A DNA stretch of 64,000 nt from Eremomyces bilateralis CBS 781.70 (lineage: Eukaryota; Ascomycota; Dothideomycetes; Eremomycetales; Eremomycetaceae): positions 574,806 through 638,805 of the forward strand of contig NW_022985080.1 of NCBI RefSeq assembly GCF_010015585.1. The letters run 5' to 3'. The position numbers were made by a program, and so were the translations under genes. A model generated the notes under the pieces. That model made no database searches and had not been told where the DNA came from. It was given only the letters and a program-made list of their open reading frames with translations. Within the stretch, counting starts at the first letter, position 1. Each line of letters opens with the position of its first letter. Shown piece by piece: positions 9,232-22,257 of this stretch.

Positions 9232-12200
9232 GGTTGATGGCGTCCGTGGAAATTCTCCACTTGGTGTCCTTCAACCCCACCTATTATTCGGGGGAATATG
9301 AATTGTGACCCATCATTCGGACAACAGTGACGGTCAAATATGCTCTGCCTGGATATTCGGCGACGATCGAGCAATGATAACGGTGGGACTCAGTATAAGC
9401 CAGAGGAATACACAGCGCTGGCCAGAACTGGCCACACCTGGCGATACTCAAGCTTTAATAAGGAAACTGTAATACCAGAAGAGGAAATAGATGCTCCTGC
9501 GCCAAATGCAAGTGGTAAAACGGCGCATATTGAAACCGTTCCATGACGCGATGACCCATCTGCTTTCTGCGTCAATGACCAATGAGGCGGGAACTGGAAT
9601 AAGCACTCTAAATTCTAATAGGCATTAAGTTAGCTATTCCGTATTACTGATGGTCCCAGACTTCAGTAGACGCCACGCCGTTAGTCCATAAAAGCCAGTA
9701 CAAACCCCCTGCCACGAGCCGACATGATTGAATGACGGAGACTTGAGGAAGATATATTTGGCCCGGCTTCTTCGGTTCATCAGGCAAACGAACACGAAGG
9801 CACGGAAAAGTCTCCGGACAGTTTTAGAATATTGCGAGAAGTCCGAATAAACGAGGGCATGAGTCGCTGAACCATCACTCAAGAAGCGAGGCGGTTTTGG
9901 GTGTCGTGGTATCAGAGCGAGGTTGATGATGCGAGGCGTATCCGTACGATATTCCATATCTCTCTATCCGTACCGAAAATAACACCGACTTAATACTTAG
10001 GAGTTAATGGTGGGAGTAGGAGTGGGTGACATCCGGTTGCCATCCGGTTGTCGTCCGAATACACTCATTCAATCAGTTATTTATGTACCAGACCTGGCGC
10101 TTGGGACGTTTCGAAGGATTGCATCCTGGCCCCTGGGAATCCTTCAAGCCTTCACAATTCACATCGTCGACTGCTGTGGGCTGTTCCGTGAATGATTGAT
10201 GGATCATATGTACGGTACTAGGTAGCATCCGAGTATCCGACAATCAGATGAACTGAGACACCGTCGCGCTGCCGCGCATGTCATTAACGTTGCATTTTGC
10301 ATACTTCTACTATTATCTTGTTTAACTTGCACTTAATAGCTACCATGTGTGTTTTATGATTTATTTTGCGAGGGCTGTTTAACAACTGCCCTCCTGTCTA
10401 TGGAAAGAGCTTGGAGTAACCGGGAGTAACTCCAGCATGTCCTCAATCTATTCGTCCAGTCAGGACAAACCTCAACTGAGCGCTGAATTAGATGGGGAAA
10501 AGGTCAGACACCTTCCTGTGGGTACTCACTACTACTAGACAAGCATTAATCAGCGAGACACCAATTATCATATGTGATATTATGCGATTCTGGGATCGAG
10601 CAAGGTCCCGTCAGGCGTCAGGCGTAAGCACACTCAATTCCGAATTCACAAGAAATACCACGAACCCCCAGTCCACATCGTTTCCCCTGACCGCTTCCAT
10701 CCGTCTGAGCTCTCAACCCTGACACTCTGACTTGGGAGGCAGCACTATGCAGTATGTAAATTGGAAGAGGAAATAAACCGGCCAAGCTTCGCGTCCAGCT
10801 TGAACACATGGATGCTCCTGCTAGCAGTCAATCATCTGGCGCTTGTCACGCCATGAAGAGTCGGAACCACTTGGATTGAATGGCAAGGTTCACAATATCT
10901 GTTGGGGGAGGCGTGTCATGCTCACCGACATTACCTATCCTTTGATATCGCCTCATCCTCTCAGGCCAACAACCTGCTAATACGCTATCTGACTGGTTAC
11001 CTATTTGATTGATCTGAATGGAGTTGTACGGCATACCAGTGAACCGGTGGTCACTAATACAAGACGGTTCTTGCCGTTATGAAATCATCGTGAAGGATCA
11101 TCAAGCTTGTTTAGGATCCGATCGCCGTTAGGGTTCCGCATCCTTTGCTGAAAATTCGAACACGATCTGAATCCTTCAGCGGCAATCCCCATTGCGGCGG
11201 GCCATGCATCATCTGTGCAAAACTAGGAATCCAATCCTGCCGTACCAGCGCGTGCGGTTGATTGGGTACTTATTCATGCTTTACGCTCGCTGTGCGGCAC
11301 AGTCGCGACGTACGTACTATTCCGTACGCAAGTACTAACTACCAAGTACCAACTACCCAGATCTTAGTATCCCTCTCGTGAGTCTCGGCTCTCGTTGTCT
11401 CGTGCCCAACCTCCGGGACTAGAAATAGCTACCTCTCCATGATCTTGGCTGAAGATGGAATCGTGAAAGAATGGACCGAACGTCCTCGTCTTCCGTTCTC
11501 CTCTAGGGCAAAGATCACTTAGACCATTTCCGGCGGACTGCACAGAGCGTCAGAGGCCCAGAGCTAGCTGTATTATAGCTTGGATACTGAACACCAAAGT
11601 GCTGACCGAAGGATATAGCACCAGACTCGCATCTGTTCATGCGATCGACGGGGGCTGAAACTAGGCCGTGAGCCTTTTCGATGAAGGTTTTCGCGTTAGC
11701 CACGGTGAGAAACAGGTGGACCATGCGCATGGCAGCTACTTTAGGACCTAGGTAAGGAGTGGGCACAAGTGACAAGACGAGCTCCTTGCACCAGGCCAAA
11801 TAGAGCTGCGAGGTTGAAACTTGAGGTGCGCAGGATTATGAGAATGCAAGCGTCTGGACACCATGGTAGGAATGTAGGATCGTCCGAAAGCGCCCCATTG
11901 CACCTATGGCGTGAGCTTGGAGACTTGGACACCAGGCCACCATCCTTCAAGACAATCATCAGATTCCAGGATGACGTTCTGAAGACGCCCTCATCAGCGC
12001 TGGAAGATGGATGCCCGGAACCAGTTGTCTACAGCATCTTTGATTCAGATTCCAGAAGGAAGTGCTCCGATCACGCATCATATCACCCAGCAACGCAATT
12101 TGATATCGTCAATTCCTCCACCGCAGCAGGACAATCTTGCCGCCCCTAGATACACATTCAAACCCCGGTCGTGCTCGATCGTCCCATCGTCAATTACGCA

Positions 12201-12508
12201 GCAATGGCCACCCCAAGAATTACCTGCATTTGACACCCGCCAGTCCCTGCCAGGCGTGCCAGCATGACCAACCCACACATAGGAAAACACCCAAGACTAG
12301 TTTTGCGAAGCAGAGGAAACGCAGCAAACGAATGGATGCACGGCGACTGTGGCCGGTGCTACAGATTTTGGTAAGAAAAGAAAATCATCGGATGCGCTGG
12401 TCGCCGACTGCCAAAGTGAGGGTCCAGAATCCAGATGATCAAATTCGACCGCGTGCGAAAGTTGGTAAACAGAAGAGAGGGAAAACCAAAAGAAAATGAC
12501 GGCTGCGA
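9232..12508. other. Gene-poor interval of 3.3 kb
   Basis: No protein family could be recognised. The longest frames starting with ATG, for example 107 codons on the minus strand ending at 9634, lack domains and supporting splice sites. Local features are a short direct repeat of CATCCGGTTG near 10028-10050 and a cluster of GTAC-containing words at about 11309-11360. Stop codons are scattered in all frames. It may hold promoter sequence, untranslated regions or decayed mobile DNA, but nothing decisive is visible. Confidence 0.4.
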
Positions 12509-15500
12509 TTAAGCGCTTGCTTGTGCTGATTTTTCCACCGCCGGTGGAACCGACCGGGAATGATGATGATGAGCATGATTCGATCCCGAGCGGCGACTGG
12601 CACGGCTTGCAAAGCTGTTGGGGCGCGACGCCCGAGACAAGGAGCCGACATCATGTTTACCTAAAACCGGACTGTTAGCAAAAGCACGCTGGAAGGGAGA
12701 CGGGGAGGGTGGATGCCGAACTTACCGTCACAACAAGCGCGCACGTTCTCCAGCCGATCAGCGTCCCGTTCCTGCTTCTCAATCACCTGCCGCAGGTCCT
12801 CCATGCTATCATGCATCACGCTGGCATCGTAAATCGACTCCTCAGGCAGGGCGGCTCGACTGTGCCTACTGGAGAACGACCCTCGGAGCGATGCCGGGTT
12901 GCGCAGCATGGTGCCGATTGTGCTGAAACGACTCGAGGAGGAAGGGGTCTTCGCCACGCGGCTGGCCTGTCCCGGGGGATGTCGCGCTTTGAGCGTGACG
13001 CTTCCGAGTTGCGGAGAGGAGGTCATGGTCGTCCGACTGTTGTACGAGGATAACGAGGCGCGCGATCGGCCGGTCGCGCGGGAGCTGCTGCGGCCGTAGG
13101 TGGTGGGGTTGAACTCATCGACGTCTTCGGCGGTGAGGTTCGCTTCTTCATCTGTGCGCTCGCTGCCTGTGCGGAGGAGCAGATAGGAAAGCGCGTTGAA
13201 CCAAGTCTCGTGCCGTTGGCTGGTTGGAGCGGTGAATTTGATGCTGCGGCCAGGTGTGATCACAACTAAGCTCTTGCGATGCAGACCCGGGGGCAGCGGA
13301 TTGTCGTCGGTCACTACGCGGACCGCCTCGATCGCGACGCTCTTGGCTTTGAGTTGGGTACGTCCTGCGCTCGCGGGATCCTGCTCGCTCCAGTAGAGCG
13401 TCCGAGTGTACGGATGAACCCAGAAGAAGCGACGGTGGCGATTCTCGGACATGTTCGCACTGCCGGCCTTACGGGTGTATTTCCACAGATATTCTCCGAT
13501 CATGGTCTGCGTGATGGCTTGGATCATGCGCGGATCGGTCTGCGCGTCCATCATGTCCTGAGCCACGCCCATAGCAGTTCGTTGGATATTGAACCGTTGG
13601 TCCAGCTCGGACGCAAACGAGGATACTGAGGAGCGTCGAGTAGTGACGGGGGAGGAAACCCCGCTTCGGATGCTTTGCGCCGCTGGTCGTGGAGTAGTTC
13701 CGCCTCTTGACCCTGGTGGTTGCTGACCGATGCTTGGAGTTCGCGGCCGCAGTTGAGGAACCTTGTATGCTGAAGCAGGCATCATCGGCGGGCCCATAAG
13801 ACCTGGAGTAGCAGCCGGGGTAGGATTCACTGTAGACGCACGCTGAGCAGCGGCTGCAATCGCCTCCTTATGATCGGACGGAAGGGGAGGTGGTGACGCT
13901 TGTCGACTCCGCACGCTTCCTGCACTACCAGGTCGGCGGCTGGATCGAATCGCCGTGCCTTCGCCGGCGTCGCGTCCTTTCCGGGGACTCACGTTCCCAA
14001 AGACAGCGATTGTGGGCGACGGCGCTCCCTTATTCGGCGATGTACGACTTGTGTTGATAGCCATGTTCTTCGCCGCCATCATTTGGTCGATATCCGCCGA
14101 AGAGACTTGAGTCTGCGTCGATTCATCAGCGACCTTCACGCGCAATGGTTTCGATACCGCCTCGTTGCTTGAGCCGCGCTCTGCCAGCCCGGCGTTAGGG
14201 TCGATAGCCTGGAATGGTTTCCGTCCATTCCGCGGGCTACTGCCCGTCTCGTCAGGGTCCGTGTTCTCGTCTATCACCCTCGGGGGTTGGCTTGTCTCAT
14301 CTTCAATGATCTGAGGTTCTGCATCAACAGGACCACGGCTACGTCCGAATAACGATACGAATCCGCCTGAAGACTTTGACAAGCCGTCGCCAATAGCCCT
14401 ATCTTCGGCGGGACGCTTATCTTCCGTGTTAACTGCCGAATCAACCGTCGTTATCCGCCTGGCAGTAGAAGGACGCGGTGGCTCAACAGGCTCGACCTCC
14501 TGCGAAAAGATCGCCGAGACAGATGAGAGGGGAGGTAGCTCCGGAGTTACAGGTCGGACAATCGGCGGAGTAGGCAGCACGAATGGCTCGGGATGGGTGC
14601 CTTGAGAAACAAGGGATGAAACGCTAAAGGGAGGCAGGACAGGTTTCGGGGGAGCAGGAAACTCGATCGGAGATGTACCGAGAGTAGACAGAAAAGAGAA
14701 GCTAAACTTCTGGGGAGGAGGAGCTGGGATGACGGGCTCAACAGGTTTTGTGTCGATCGATTGGATGGTCGTCGAGGTGAATGCCGGTACCTCCACAGGT
14801 GTGATCTGCGGCTCAATAGGCTCCGTATCGACAGACTGGATTAGTGTCGAGGAGAGTTTCGGTAATTCCACAGGCGGAAACTCGGACTCAACAGTCTTCG
14901 TTTCGACCGGTGGGGTGGCCGTTGCGATGAGCTTCGGCGCATCCACTGGCGCGACATCCGGCTCGATCGGCGTCGTGTCAACGGATAGAAGACCCGTGGA
15001 CGCGAACTTCGGCACATGCACAGGTGCGATCTCCGGCTCAACAGGCGTCGTGTCGACTGATTGGATAGTCGTCGAGGTGAGCTTCGGTACATACACAGCC
15101 ATGACCTCTGGCTCTATAGGCGCCGTGTCAACCGATCGGATAATTGTGGACGTGAGTTTTGGCACATGCATAGGTATGACCTCTGGCTCGATAGGCTTCG
15201 TATCGACCGATTGGATACTCGTCGAGGTGAACTGCGGTACCTTCACCGGCGCGATCTCCACCTCAATAGGGGACGAGTCGACGGCGACCAGCGGGACGAA
15301 TTCCAGTTTGACAGGTTCGGGCTCCGGCTTTTGCTCCAAGGGTTCCGTCATGATCGCTGTATCCGCCATCTCGATAGATCTTGCCGGCTCTGTAGACGAC
15401 GCGGAATCAACCATCTTTCGCCTCTGCGTTCCATGCGATCCGGTGGATGGGGTGCGTAGGACCGAACGGCTCGGCGTGTCGTCCAGCTCGAGATCATCGC

Positions 15501-17502
15501 TATCTTCGTCGCTTAGGTTGCCTAGTTCGGCGAGCAGGTTCTGTCCGGGTTGACTTTGCGCGCTCTGCGTACTTGCAACGCTGGCAGGAGAATCGCGGTA
15601 TGCGGGAGAATCGCGAATGGTGGCGAAGCTCTCTCGGGATTTCCGGAGACTGGGTCGGTTCATCTTGAGGCGATACCGTTGCTGGCTCTGCACTGGAGTC
15701 TTCAAAGCCGTGTCGTCGAATTCGTCGCCAGAGGTGGAGGCCGTGCTGAGGAATGAGGAACGGGTGCCAGCCTTCGTTGTCAGGAGCGGAGTGATTTTTC
15801 GATTGCGAGTAAAAGCTGCCAGTCCAGTTCCCGTCGTCTCGGTTTCGGTCAGGTCATCGGAGCTAGCGCCGTCCAAGGTCTCGACGCCGGTCTGGAATGC
15901 CTCCGTTTCGGTGCCCTCGCGCTCATTGGCGGTCTCGAAGGCTTCGGAGTGTTCGGTCGCGGTCTCGAAGTGATCCGTGGAGTCCTCACTAGCGGACTGT
16001 TTCGCGATGGATTTTCCTGGTCGGGTCGGAGATTCTTGGCCGTCGTGCTCTTCCCAATCAGGGTCATCCATGAGAATCTCTTCGCGAGTGCCCCTTGGAA
16101 GTCCAAGTCGATCAGGCCGAGCGGGTTTCTTGAACGCATCCACAGCGGGCTTGCGCTTCTTGCCGGTGCTATTGACGCCATTATCGCCCCTGCGGACCTC
16201 AAGCTCGTCTCGTGCATCCTGGAGCATGCGCTTCAGCTCAATCTTTTCGGTCTTCTCCCGGTGGATGTTGTTCTTGAGATTCTGGATCATGCGGTACGCG
16301 TGATTGAGGGAGCTCTTGAGCGTTTCGCTCTCCAGGTGGCCATGTCTAGGAGTTGCCTTCGTCGGAGACGGCGGAGGAGAGTGATCGGGCGTGATTCGGC
16401 CAGGGGCGAGTTCTTCATTCTCTTCCAGTGCAGGGTTCTCTGACTCAGCTTGGTCTTGTCGAAGACGATACGCCATGGCCTTGGCAAGCTCTTGATTTTG
16501 GGACGTGAGCTCGTCAATCTTGCGCTGAAGCAGGCCTCTGTCTGATTCGACAAGATCGACATTTCGTCGTAGACCGGACAGCTCTGATTCATTCTGGCGC
16601 TTGGTGGTAGTAAGATCGTCGGACAGCTTTCCATTGACCTGCTTCAGTTCCTCGAGTTCCCTTTCGATCGCCGTGCGCTCCGATCTAGCAATGTTCAGAC
16701 CTTGGTTCAATTTCTGCTCCTTGTCTGCCGCCTCTTTTTGCGCCGCCATGTGCTCGTGCAATTGGGTTTCGAGGCTCCAGTTCTCATCCTTATACCGCTG
16801 CTCGCTTTCGTCCAAATTACGCACACGTTGCAGCAGACTATCTCGTTCAAGTTCGAGCTGGCTCCTTTCGCCCACGGCAGATTTGAGAGCGTCATCTTTC
16901 TCAGCATACGCTGCTTGAAGCTCGCGAACTTGATTTAACAAGGAGCTGCTGATCTCTGTCGCAAGCTGGATATCATTTACTCGACTTGGGCCCTGGTTCC
17001 GTTGCTTTCGCGAGAGTGGAGCGTGGATCTTAGAGGGAGAATGTTGAGCTTCGGCGGAGTAGAGCGTTGAGGACCCATCCGTGGCAGATTCATTGCTCGG
17101 GACGCGCGATCGCGGGATAAATGCCCTCGCCGTTTCTTTTCCAACCTCGTTGTATTCTCGTTCCAACTCAATGAGCTTCTGCTTCAAATCCGGCCCAATT
17201 TCGGATTCCGCTTGATATTTGCCGACCTCCTTGAGCTGATCTGCCAGCTCATCTTTTTGGCTCGCAAGCACGGAGCCGAGCTGCGACGCTTCTTGTATCC
17301 GCCGTTCGGTTTCGGCAAGGTGCGCTTCGAGAGCCTTCTTGGCTTGCGATGGAGATCCGGTGGAGTACAGGGACATATATTGGTTGTCGAAGCCGGAGTA
17401 GCGGTGTCGTCGCGAATCGGGGAGCGGCGAAACGAATGGATCTGATTCTTTCAAATCAGTGCTCAGGAATGAACCCGACACTCGATTCGCGGCTGTCGCC
17501 AT
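12509..17502 (-). CDS. ApsA/Num1/Mcp5-like cortical PH-domain protein
   Basis: Two exons (17502-12726, 12660-12509) give 1642 residues. ApsA of Aspergillus and Num1 of yeast sit at the cell cortex, bind membrane lipids through a C-terminal PH domain and anchor dynein for nuclear migration. Here residues about 60-480 are charged and helical with heptad-like coiled-coil stretches. Residues about 737-924 are tandem 25-residue repeats (PK.TSTTIQSVDT.PIEPE). Residues about 1334-1445 are the PH domain, starting MIGEYLWKYTRKAG, with RRFFWVHPYTRTLYWS and a final helix containing HETWFNALSYLL. The tail is rich in Ser and Arg, with a His run encoded in the last exon. That exon is joined through a 65-bp intron (12661-12725); skipping it gives a false C-terminus. 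The start ATG is followed directly by the conserved N-terminal region. Confidence 0.9.
14730..15290 (-). repeat. Intragenic 75-bp tandem repeats in the ApsA-like gene
   Basis: About seven units of 25 codons follow one another and encode variants of VPKLTSTTIQSVDTKPIEPE. The units are also alike at DNA level (recurrent TCGACTGATTGGAT-like and GGCTCAATAGG-like words), so copy number may vary between strains. Num1-type proteins often carry internal repeats between coiled coil and PH domain, but of different sequence. Confidence 0.85.
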
Positions 17503-18658
17503 CTTGATGTTCGACCGCGTATTAGATAGCCATATGGATGCTACACGTGTAAGGGGTTAAGGTAAAGAGCAGCTTAACCAACAAAGTCGGGTCGTGTCGT
17601 AAATCTTCAACGCAGATAAATGACTGGTGGTAACAGACGCTATATCAATGAGCGAGCGACATCCACAGAAGCCAGGGAACTAAATATACTTGAAGTTTGG
17701 CAACAGACGGTTGTACGGGCGATAGAGGAATGTGTGGTGAGTGTCCTTGGTGCGGGAAGACTAGTGATCCAAATTCACTGATAGCGATGATCTTCTCTAC
17801 CTATTCACACCCCAAACACACGTGTAAACGAATTCAACACGAAGCGAAAGGACGACAAAATGCGCAGCGGGGGGGAGAAGAGGAGAATTGATTGATATCC
17901 GGGGATGAAGAGTCGGTGACGAACAGTTCAAGAGAGGGAAAGTTGTTGACAATCCGCACCGTTAGACGCGCATGGGAGGGTCCACTGGTCTGGCTCGTGA
18001 TTGGCTCTCGCTAATTGGCATGCGGCAATGTTGTCCTGTTTAACTTTGCACGTATTTTCCCTTTCCTTGTCATTAATCTGCGCCTTTATCATCACAATGC
18101 ACGCGTGTACCGCGAACCAGGTATGAAATAATATTGTCGAGCAGTTCCATCAATCCCTTCCTGAGAGTTGTGATATCCAGTCATTCTTCATTATGTAACA
18201 TATCACGGGCTCACCCTGCCCCCTGCCAGGCACTCCGTTTACATTGAGACACGTCCTGTCACTCCTGTGTGGAGATCCTGCTTGCATCTTGTCGTGTTTC
18301 ACTGCATGGCATTACCATCTCCAAGTCAACAATGCATTTCATAAATTCATCATTCTAGCTCAGCATATTCGAAGTATTATCTTCTGGCCCCTGAATCGGG
18401 CAGGAAGAGCAATGGGATCGAACTTTGGGTGGCCAGAGACCTTGCTAGTCTGCACTCCCTGTCCGTTCGTGCCAGCACGTCATTTCTATTATCGTATGCC
18501 GTCTACACTTTCGCTATCGCGTGTTGTCGTGGGTTCGTGTATGCATTCTACGAGCCCTTCTCGGTCGTATGTTACCGGTACCATATTTTCGCGGCCTTTC
18601 CATACTCCCACATTTCGGGCCTCGAACGCAGTGCCTATGACCGATTAGCTCTGCATCA
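17503..18658. other. Intergenic region, no gene supported
   Basis: It contains the upstream region of the ApsA-like gene and the 3' flank of the next minus-strand gene. Open frames around 18244-18700 on the plus strand read poorly and have no domain. No tRNA was found. Confidence 0.45.
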
Positions 18659-20584
18659 CTACGTATCTTGTAACCATGGCGGCTTACATTGTATCTGAAG
18701 CAATTCTTGCGAGTGCCACTCTCGCTGACGGTCTATTCCCATTCTGTAATATCTCTGCAGCCCGCCCACGCAAGCCGCGAGGCACGTATTGACTGCGAGG
18801 GTGAGAATGCCCACCCCTAAAATGAGACCGGCTGCTAGCACGTTAATCGCAGCGTATCCTTCATCTCGAGCCTTTTGCTGGTAGCACAGCTTCTTGAGGG
18901 AGTCATCGCCTCCGACAGAATCTTCACTCCCGTCAACAAGGCCAGCTCCGTCGGTATTCCACGGCCGGTTCCTGAAAGTGGCCTGAAGGCTCGCGAGGGA
19001 CATCCTGATCCAGTTCTGGAGTTCTATGGCCGTCTGGTTGTCTGGAAGAGAGAGAGAACAGAGGCCGACGTCCTGTTGAAGATAATCTTGCGCGATCATC
19101 GAGGTGGCGCCGGCGAGGGACAGAATGTTTCCGAGGGAACTGAATTCGGTTGCCCTCATGATGAGATATCCAGTCGCCTGCTGGGTTACGTCGAGATCTG
19201 TGGTATTGGAGTATAGGTTTGTACAGCTTTCTTTGACAGGATTGCACATGATGTGCTGGACAGTACATCCGATCGCTAGAAGCGGTTGTGCATAGAAGCT
19301 CCCCTGGGCTCCACACCACGTGCTCGCGGACGGGGGTCTCGTGGACCCGAAAACTATGTCGTTGCTCGGTGTGTTATAAAAGACAGAATTTGCTACCAAG
19401 AATAACTGAAGCTCCGCGCCGTCTACATCAAGTTCTTTAATAGGTCTGTAACCTGTATAGCTCATATCGGCAAAACGTTTCGTCGCCCTATAAATTGTCA
19501 GTCTCAGGGGCTCGGTGGTTGTCGCTCAATCAAGCGGACCAACTTGAGACAAACACTCACTGGATGTGATAGGGAGGGACGGGTCCACCAAAGTCCAAGA
19601 GATCCGAAGCCACCTTCCATGTATATGAGTGGTTCAACCGCTCCCCATATGAAATCATAGTATGGTTCTGTTCTATAGGATTGAAGTACGGGAGGCTATC
19701 ATTCAGCGGTGAGCAAACCACCTCCTGCATATATTGAACGCGTTCCTCCACCGGGGCATTGAGACCCAAATGTTCGTGCGAGTCGATCTTGTCCGTCCAG
19801 AATCGCATCGTCCCATCCGTCCCGTTCCGACACATCGACGCCTCTGGAAACGGACACGGCACTCCGACCTCTGCATGGAGGTCGATTTTCGGGACCGTGA
19901 ATTGCTTGCAGTCGGGGGGCCAGTCCGCGCTCTCATCCGGTTCGAGCCAGCATGACCGGGCCAAGATGGCACTGCTCCGAAACACCTGCCGCCAGTGCGA
20001 ACCCCACCGAATCTCCCTCTCGATATCCGTATGGTTATTCGCGAGCCAACCGCAATTTTCGCTTCGGAGCAGAACCTCACCTTCCAGACCCAGACGGACG
20101 ATTCGAGACGAGAAGATCGAGGCAGCGGCGAAGGTCGCCATGAACACGGCGGCGGAGAAGGAGATCACTAGGAAAACTCGCTCCCGGGAGTTGAGACCGA
20201 GTGATCGCGTCCAGGTCCACCAGATCCCCAGCGAGGACCAGAGGGTCATAAAGGGCGTGCCAGTGTTTCTTAGCACTGCTTGTCCTTGGTGATATGACGC
20301 CGGTCTTGGTTTCGAGGTGGATCGGGTCTGATGCACTATGTACATCGCGATCACTGATGACAGTCAATCTGCGGTCCTAAGAAAAAGGTGAGGGATCATT
20401 TATACGTACGCCATGCTTGCGTACCGACAATATTGATGAACAGTGCAAGGAAGTTGGTGAAGTACGTCGCGTGTTCTTCCTTCAGGGTCAGAGTAAGGCC
20501 GAATACCCTCCCATGAGTCCAGTCAGTCCAGAACCCGACATGTATGCGCTCCGCGCCCAGTCCTCCGTGCGGTGCAGTTGACAT
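18659..20584 (-). CDS. Uncharacterised fungal transmembrane protein, 598 aa
   Basis: Three exons (20584-20410, 20353-19561, 19487-18659). Exon 1 contains an aromatic hydrophobic span (YFTNFLALFINIVGTQAW) that continues across the first junction into LIAMYIV. A second membrane span (VFLVISFSAAVFMATFAAA) follows a short loop. A long, presumably extracytoplasmic domain with several Cys and N-glycosylation sequons comes next, and a third span (INVLAAGLILGVGILTLAV) lies near the C-terminus. The motif EHLGLNAPVEERVQYMQEV is one I recognise from a family of fungal membrane proteins of unknown function. Intron 1 must use the second of two possible AG sites (after GTCATC), because the first leads to a stop. 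No enzymatic motif is visible, and membrane topology is predicted by eye. Confidence 0.8.
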
Positions 20585-21340
20585 ATTGAACTCGAAGACA
20601 CATTGAATAAAGATTATAGATCAGTGAAGTATATAGAACGATATACAAAATCGGAGAAATAGAACAAACAACGGCATCAGTTATAGAGAATTGGACTTCA
20701 AGAATCGAGCCGCGCGCATCCCACCTTCCTCTGATATCTATCTTACACGTCCTAAAAGCTGTGTCGTCGGCATCTGTGACTTCATCGGAAGGAAATGTGA
20801 TCCCAAGGCCTAGACCGACCCAGACTCATCTCGTCCGCTGGAGCAGAGGGCCGAGCCGACAGCATACTTCGTCCTTTGATTCGCCAGTCTATTCAAGAGC
20901 ACATCCAAATTTACCTGTCAAATCGATCATATGGACGCGTGCACTTGAAGGGAGGGCTGAACCGTTGCAGACGGGTGTAGGACTGAAACACCAAGGGTTG
21001 CGCAATGAGCTCCGCCACCCGGACTCGTTCAGCTGCTTCAGTCGGCCAAATTCGATCCTCTGTGAACGTCACACCAACAGTGCATTCGTAAACAGTAGGA
21101 AAGATGACGCGAACAGCTAATCAGAACTTCTTCGTGGTTGGATCGTTGTAATAGTTGCATACTGGTGGCTGTGGTGTAGTGCTTGGGATTTCCTCGTGCT
21201 AGGAGCTAAACATCCTCAAGAAGAGGAAAGTCCAACCTACCGTCTACCCTTACAAGTGTACAGCGGATGACCGATTATACTTTTGAATATGAGTTCCAAA
21301 TGCAGCTCAAATCATACTCATACCCTTTTACCCACCGCAT
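20585..21340. other. Intergenic region, nothing recognised
   Basis: It lies between the start of the membrane protein gene and the stop of the pRiA4b-domain gene on the same strand. Only short frames are present; no repeats or RNA genes were seen. Confidence 0.45.
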
Positions 21341-22257
21341 TCAAAGCCCGAGTTCGATATGAGCCAACGCTGTATTCACGCCCACGATACTCCACTTGTA
21401 AGGATCCAGTGCCTTCCCGTCCGTATTCGCGCACTCCTTTTTGTACCAGTCTTTCAAACCCGCATCTCCATCTTTCGCCGAGAACTGGGCTTTCAGACGT
21501 TCCCATCCCCCGGCGCCGCCACAATCCTCCGCAACCGGGTGGCCCTACGCAATGTCAGTGCACCTACAACGACTGAAATGAAATGTTTGATGTTCCGCTC
21601 AGACTCACCTGTCCACCCAAACACACCACTTTGATTGTTTCGGGGATATCAATGGCGGCGTTCAACGTGGGTGGAGCGGAGCCCAGGAAGATGAGCTCGT
21701 GCATCCAGTTATCACCAGTATCATACGTGTACTGGAGTGAGAGACGATTCCGATACTCCTCGCTCTCATAGATGTCGGCGAGGGTATGCTCTGACATTTT
21801 CCAAAGTTCATATCCGTTGATGCCATATCGCGCAAAATCCTCATACTCGGAGTGTTCAACCATATGGATGATCCTCTTTCCGTAGCCAGTCCAACCCGGC
21901 CGCTATCGCCATCCAACATTAGCTCCTTGTCTCGTAAAAGGGCGCAATACTTACCTCTCCCTTTTTCAAAATTTTCGTTGCCTCAAAGGTGTATCTGTGG
22001 CAATTTCCCCAGCCAAACGCCGCTTGAAGAACGAGATGTAACTTATCGAATGTAATCAGCTTCGGGATGACGAGCAAGCGCGTTACCGATGGTTTGTCCG
22101 TTTCCGGCATGTTGACTTGAAATACAAAGGAATCGGACTCGTCGTCAGCTCTGGAGTTATAGCTATTCCTGGCTGGTCTTTGAACATTGCCAGCTCGTGG
22201 ACCGAGGGGATCGACGCGATGACTGGTGGATGATGCTATCTTAGCAGACTTCGGCAT
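21341..22257 (-). CDS. Plasmid pRiA4b ORF-3-like domain protein
   Basis: Three exons (22257-21955, 21902-21609, 21544-21341) give 266 residues. After a basic, disordered first 45 residues, the domain named after ORF-3 of plasmid pRiA4b follows: FVFQVNMPETDKPSVTRLLV, LHLVLQAAFGWGNCHRYTFE, then LQYTYDTGDNWMHELIFLG and a C-terminal GGQGHPVAEDCGGAGGW. This pattern (short strand, helix with GW, Y-D-GD-W, and GxxxxPxEDxGG) is diagnostic of the family, which is widespread in bacteria, often near mobile elements, and scattered in fungi. The biochemical role is unknown. All three junctions rejoin the conserved frame. The gene diverges from MHF1 across 569 bp. Confidence 0.88.
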
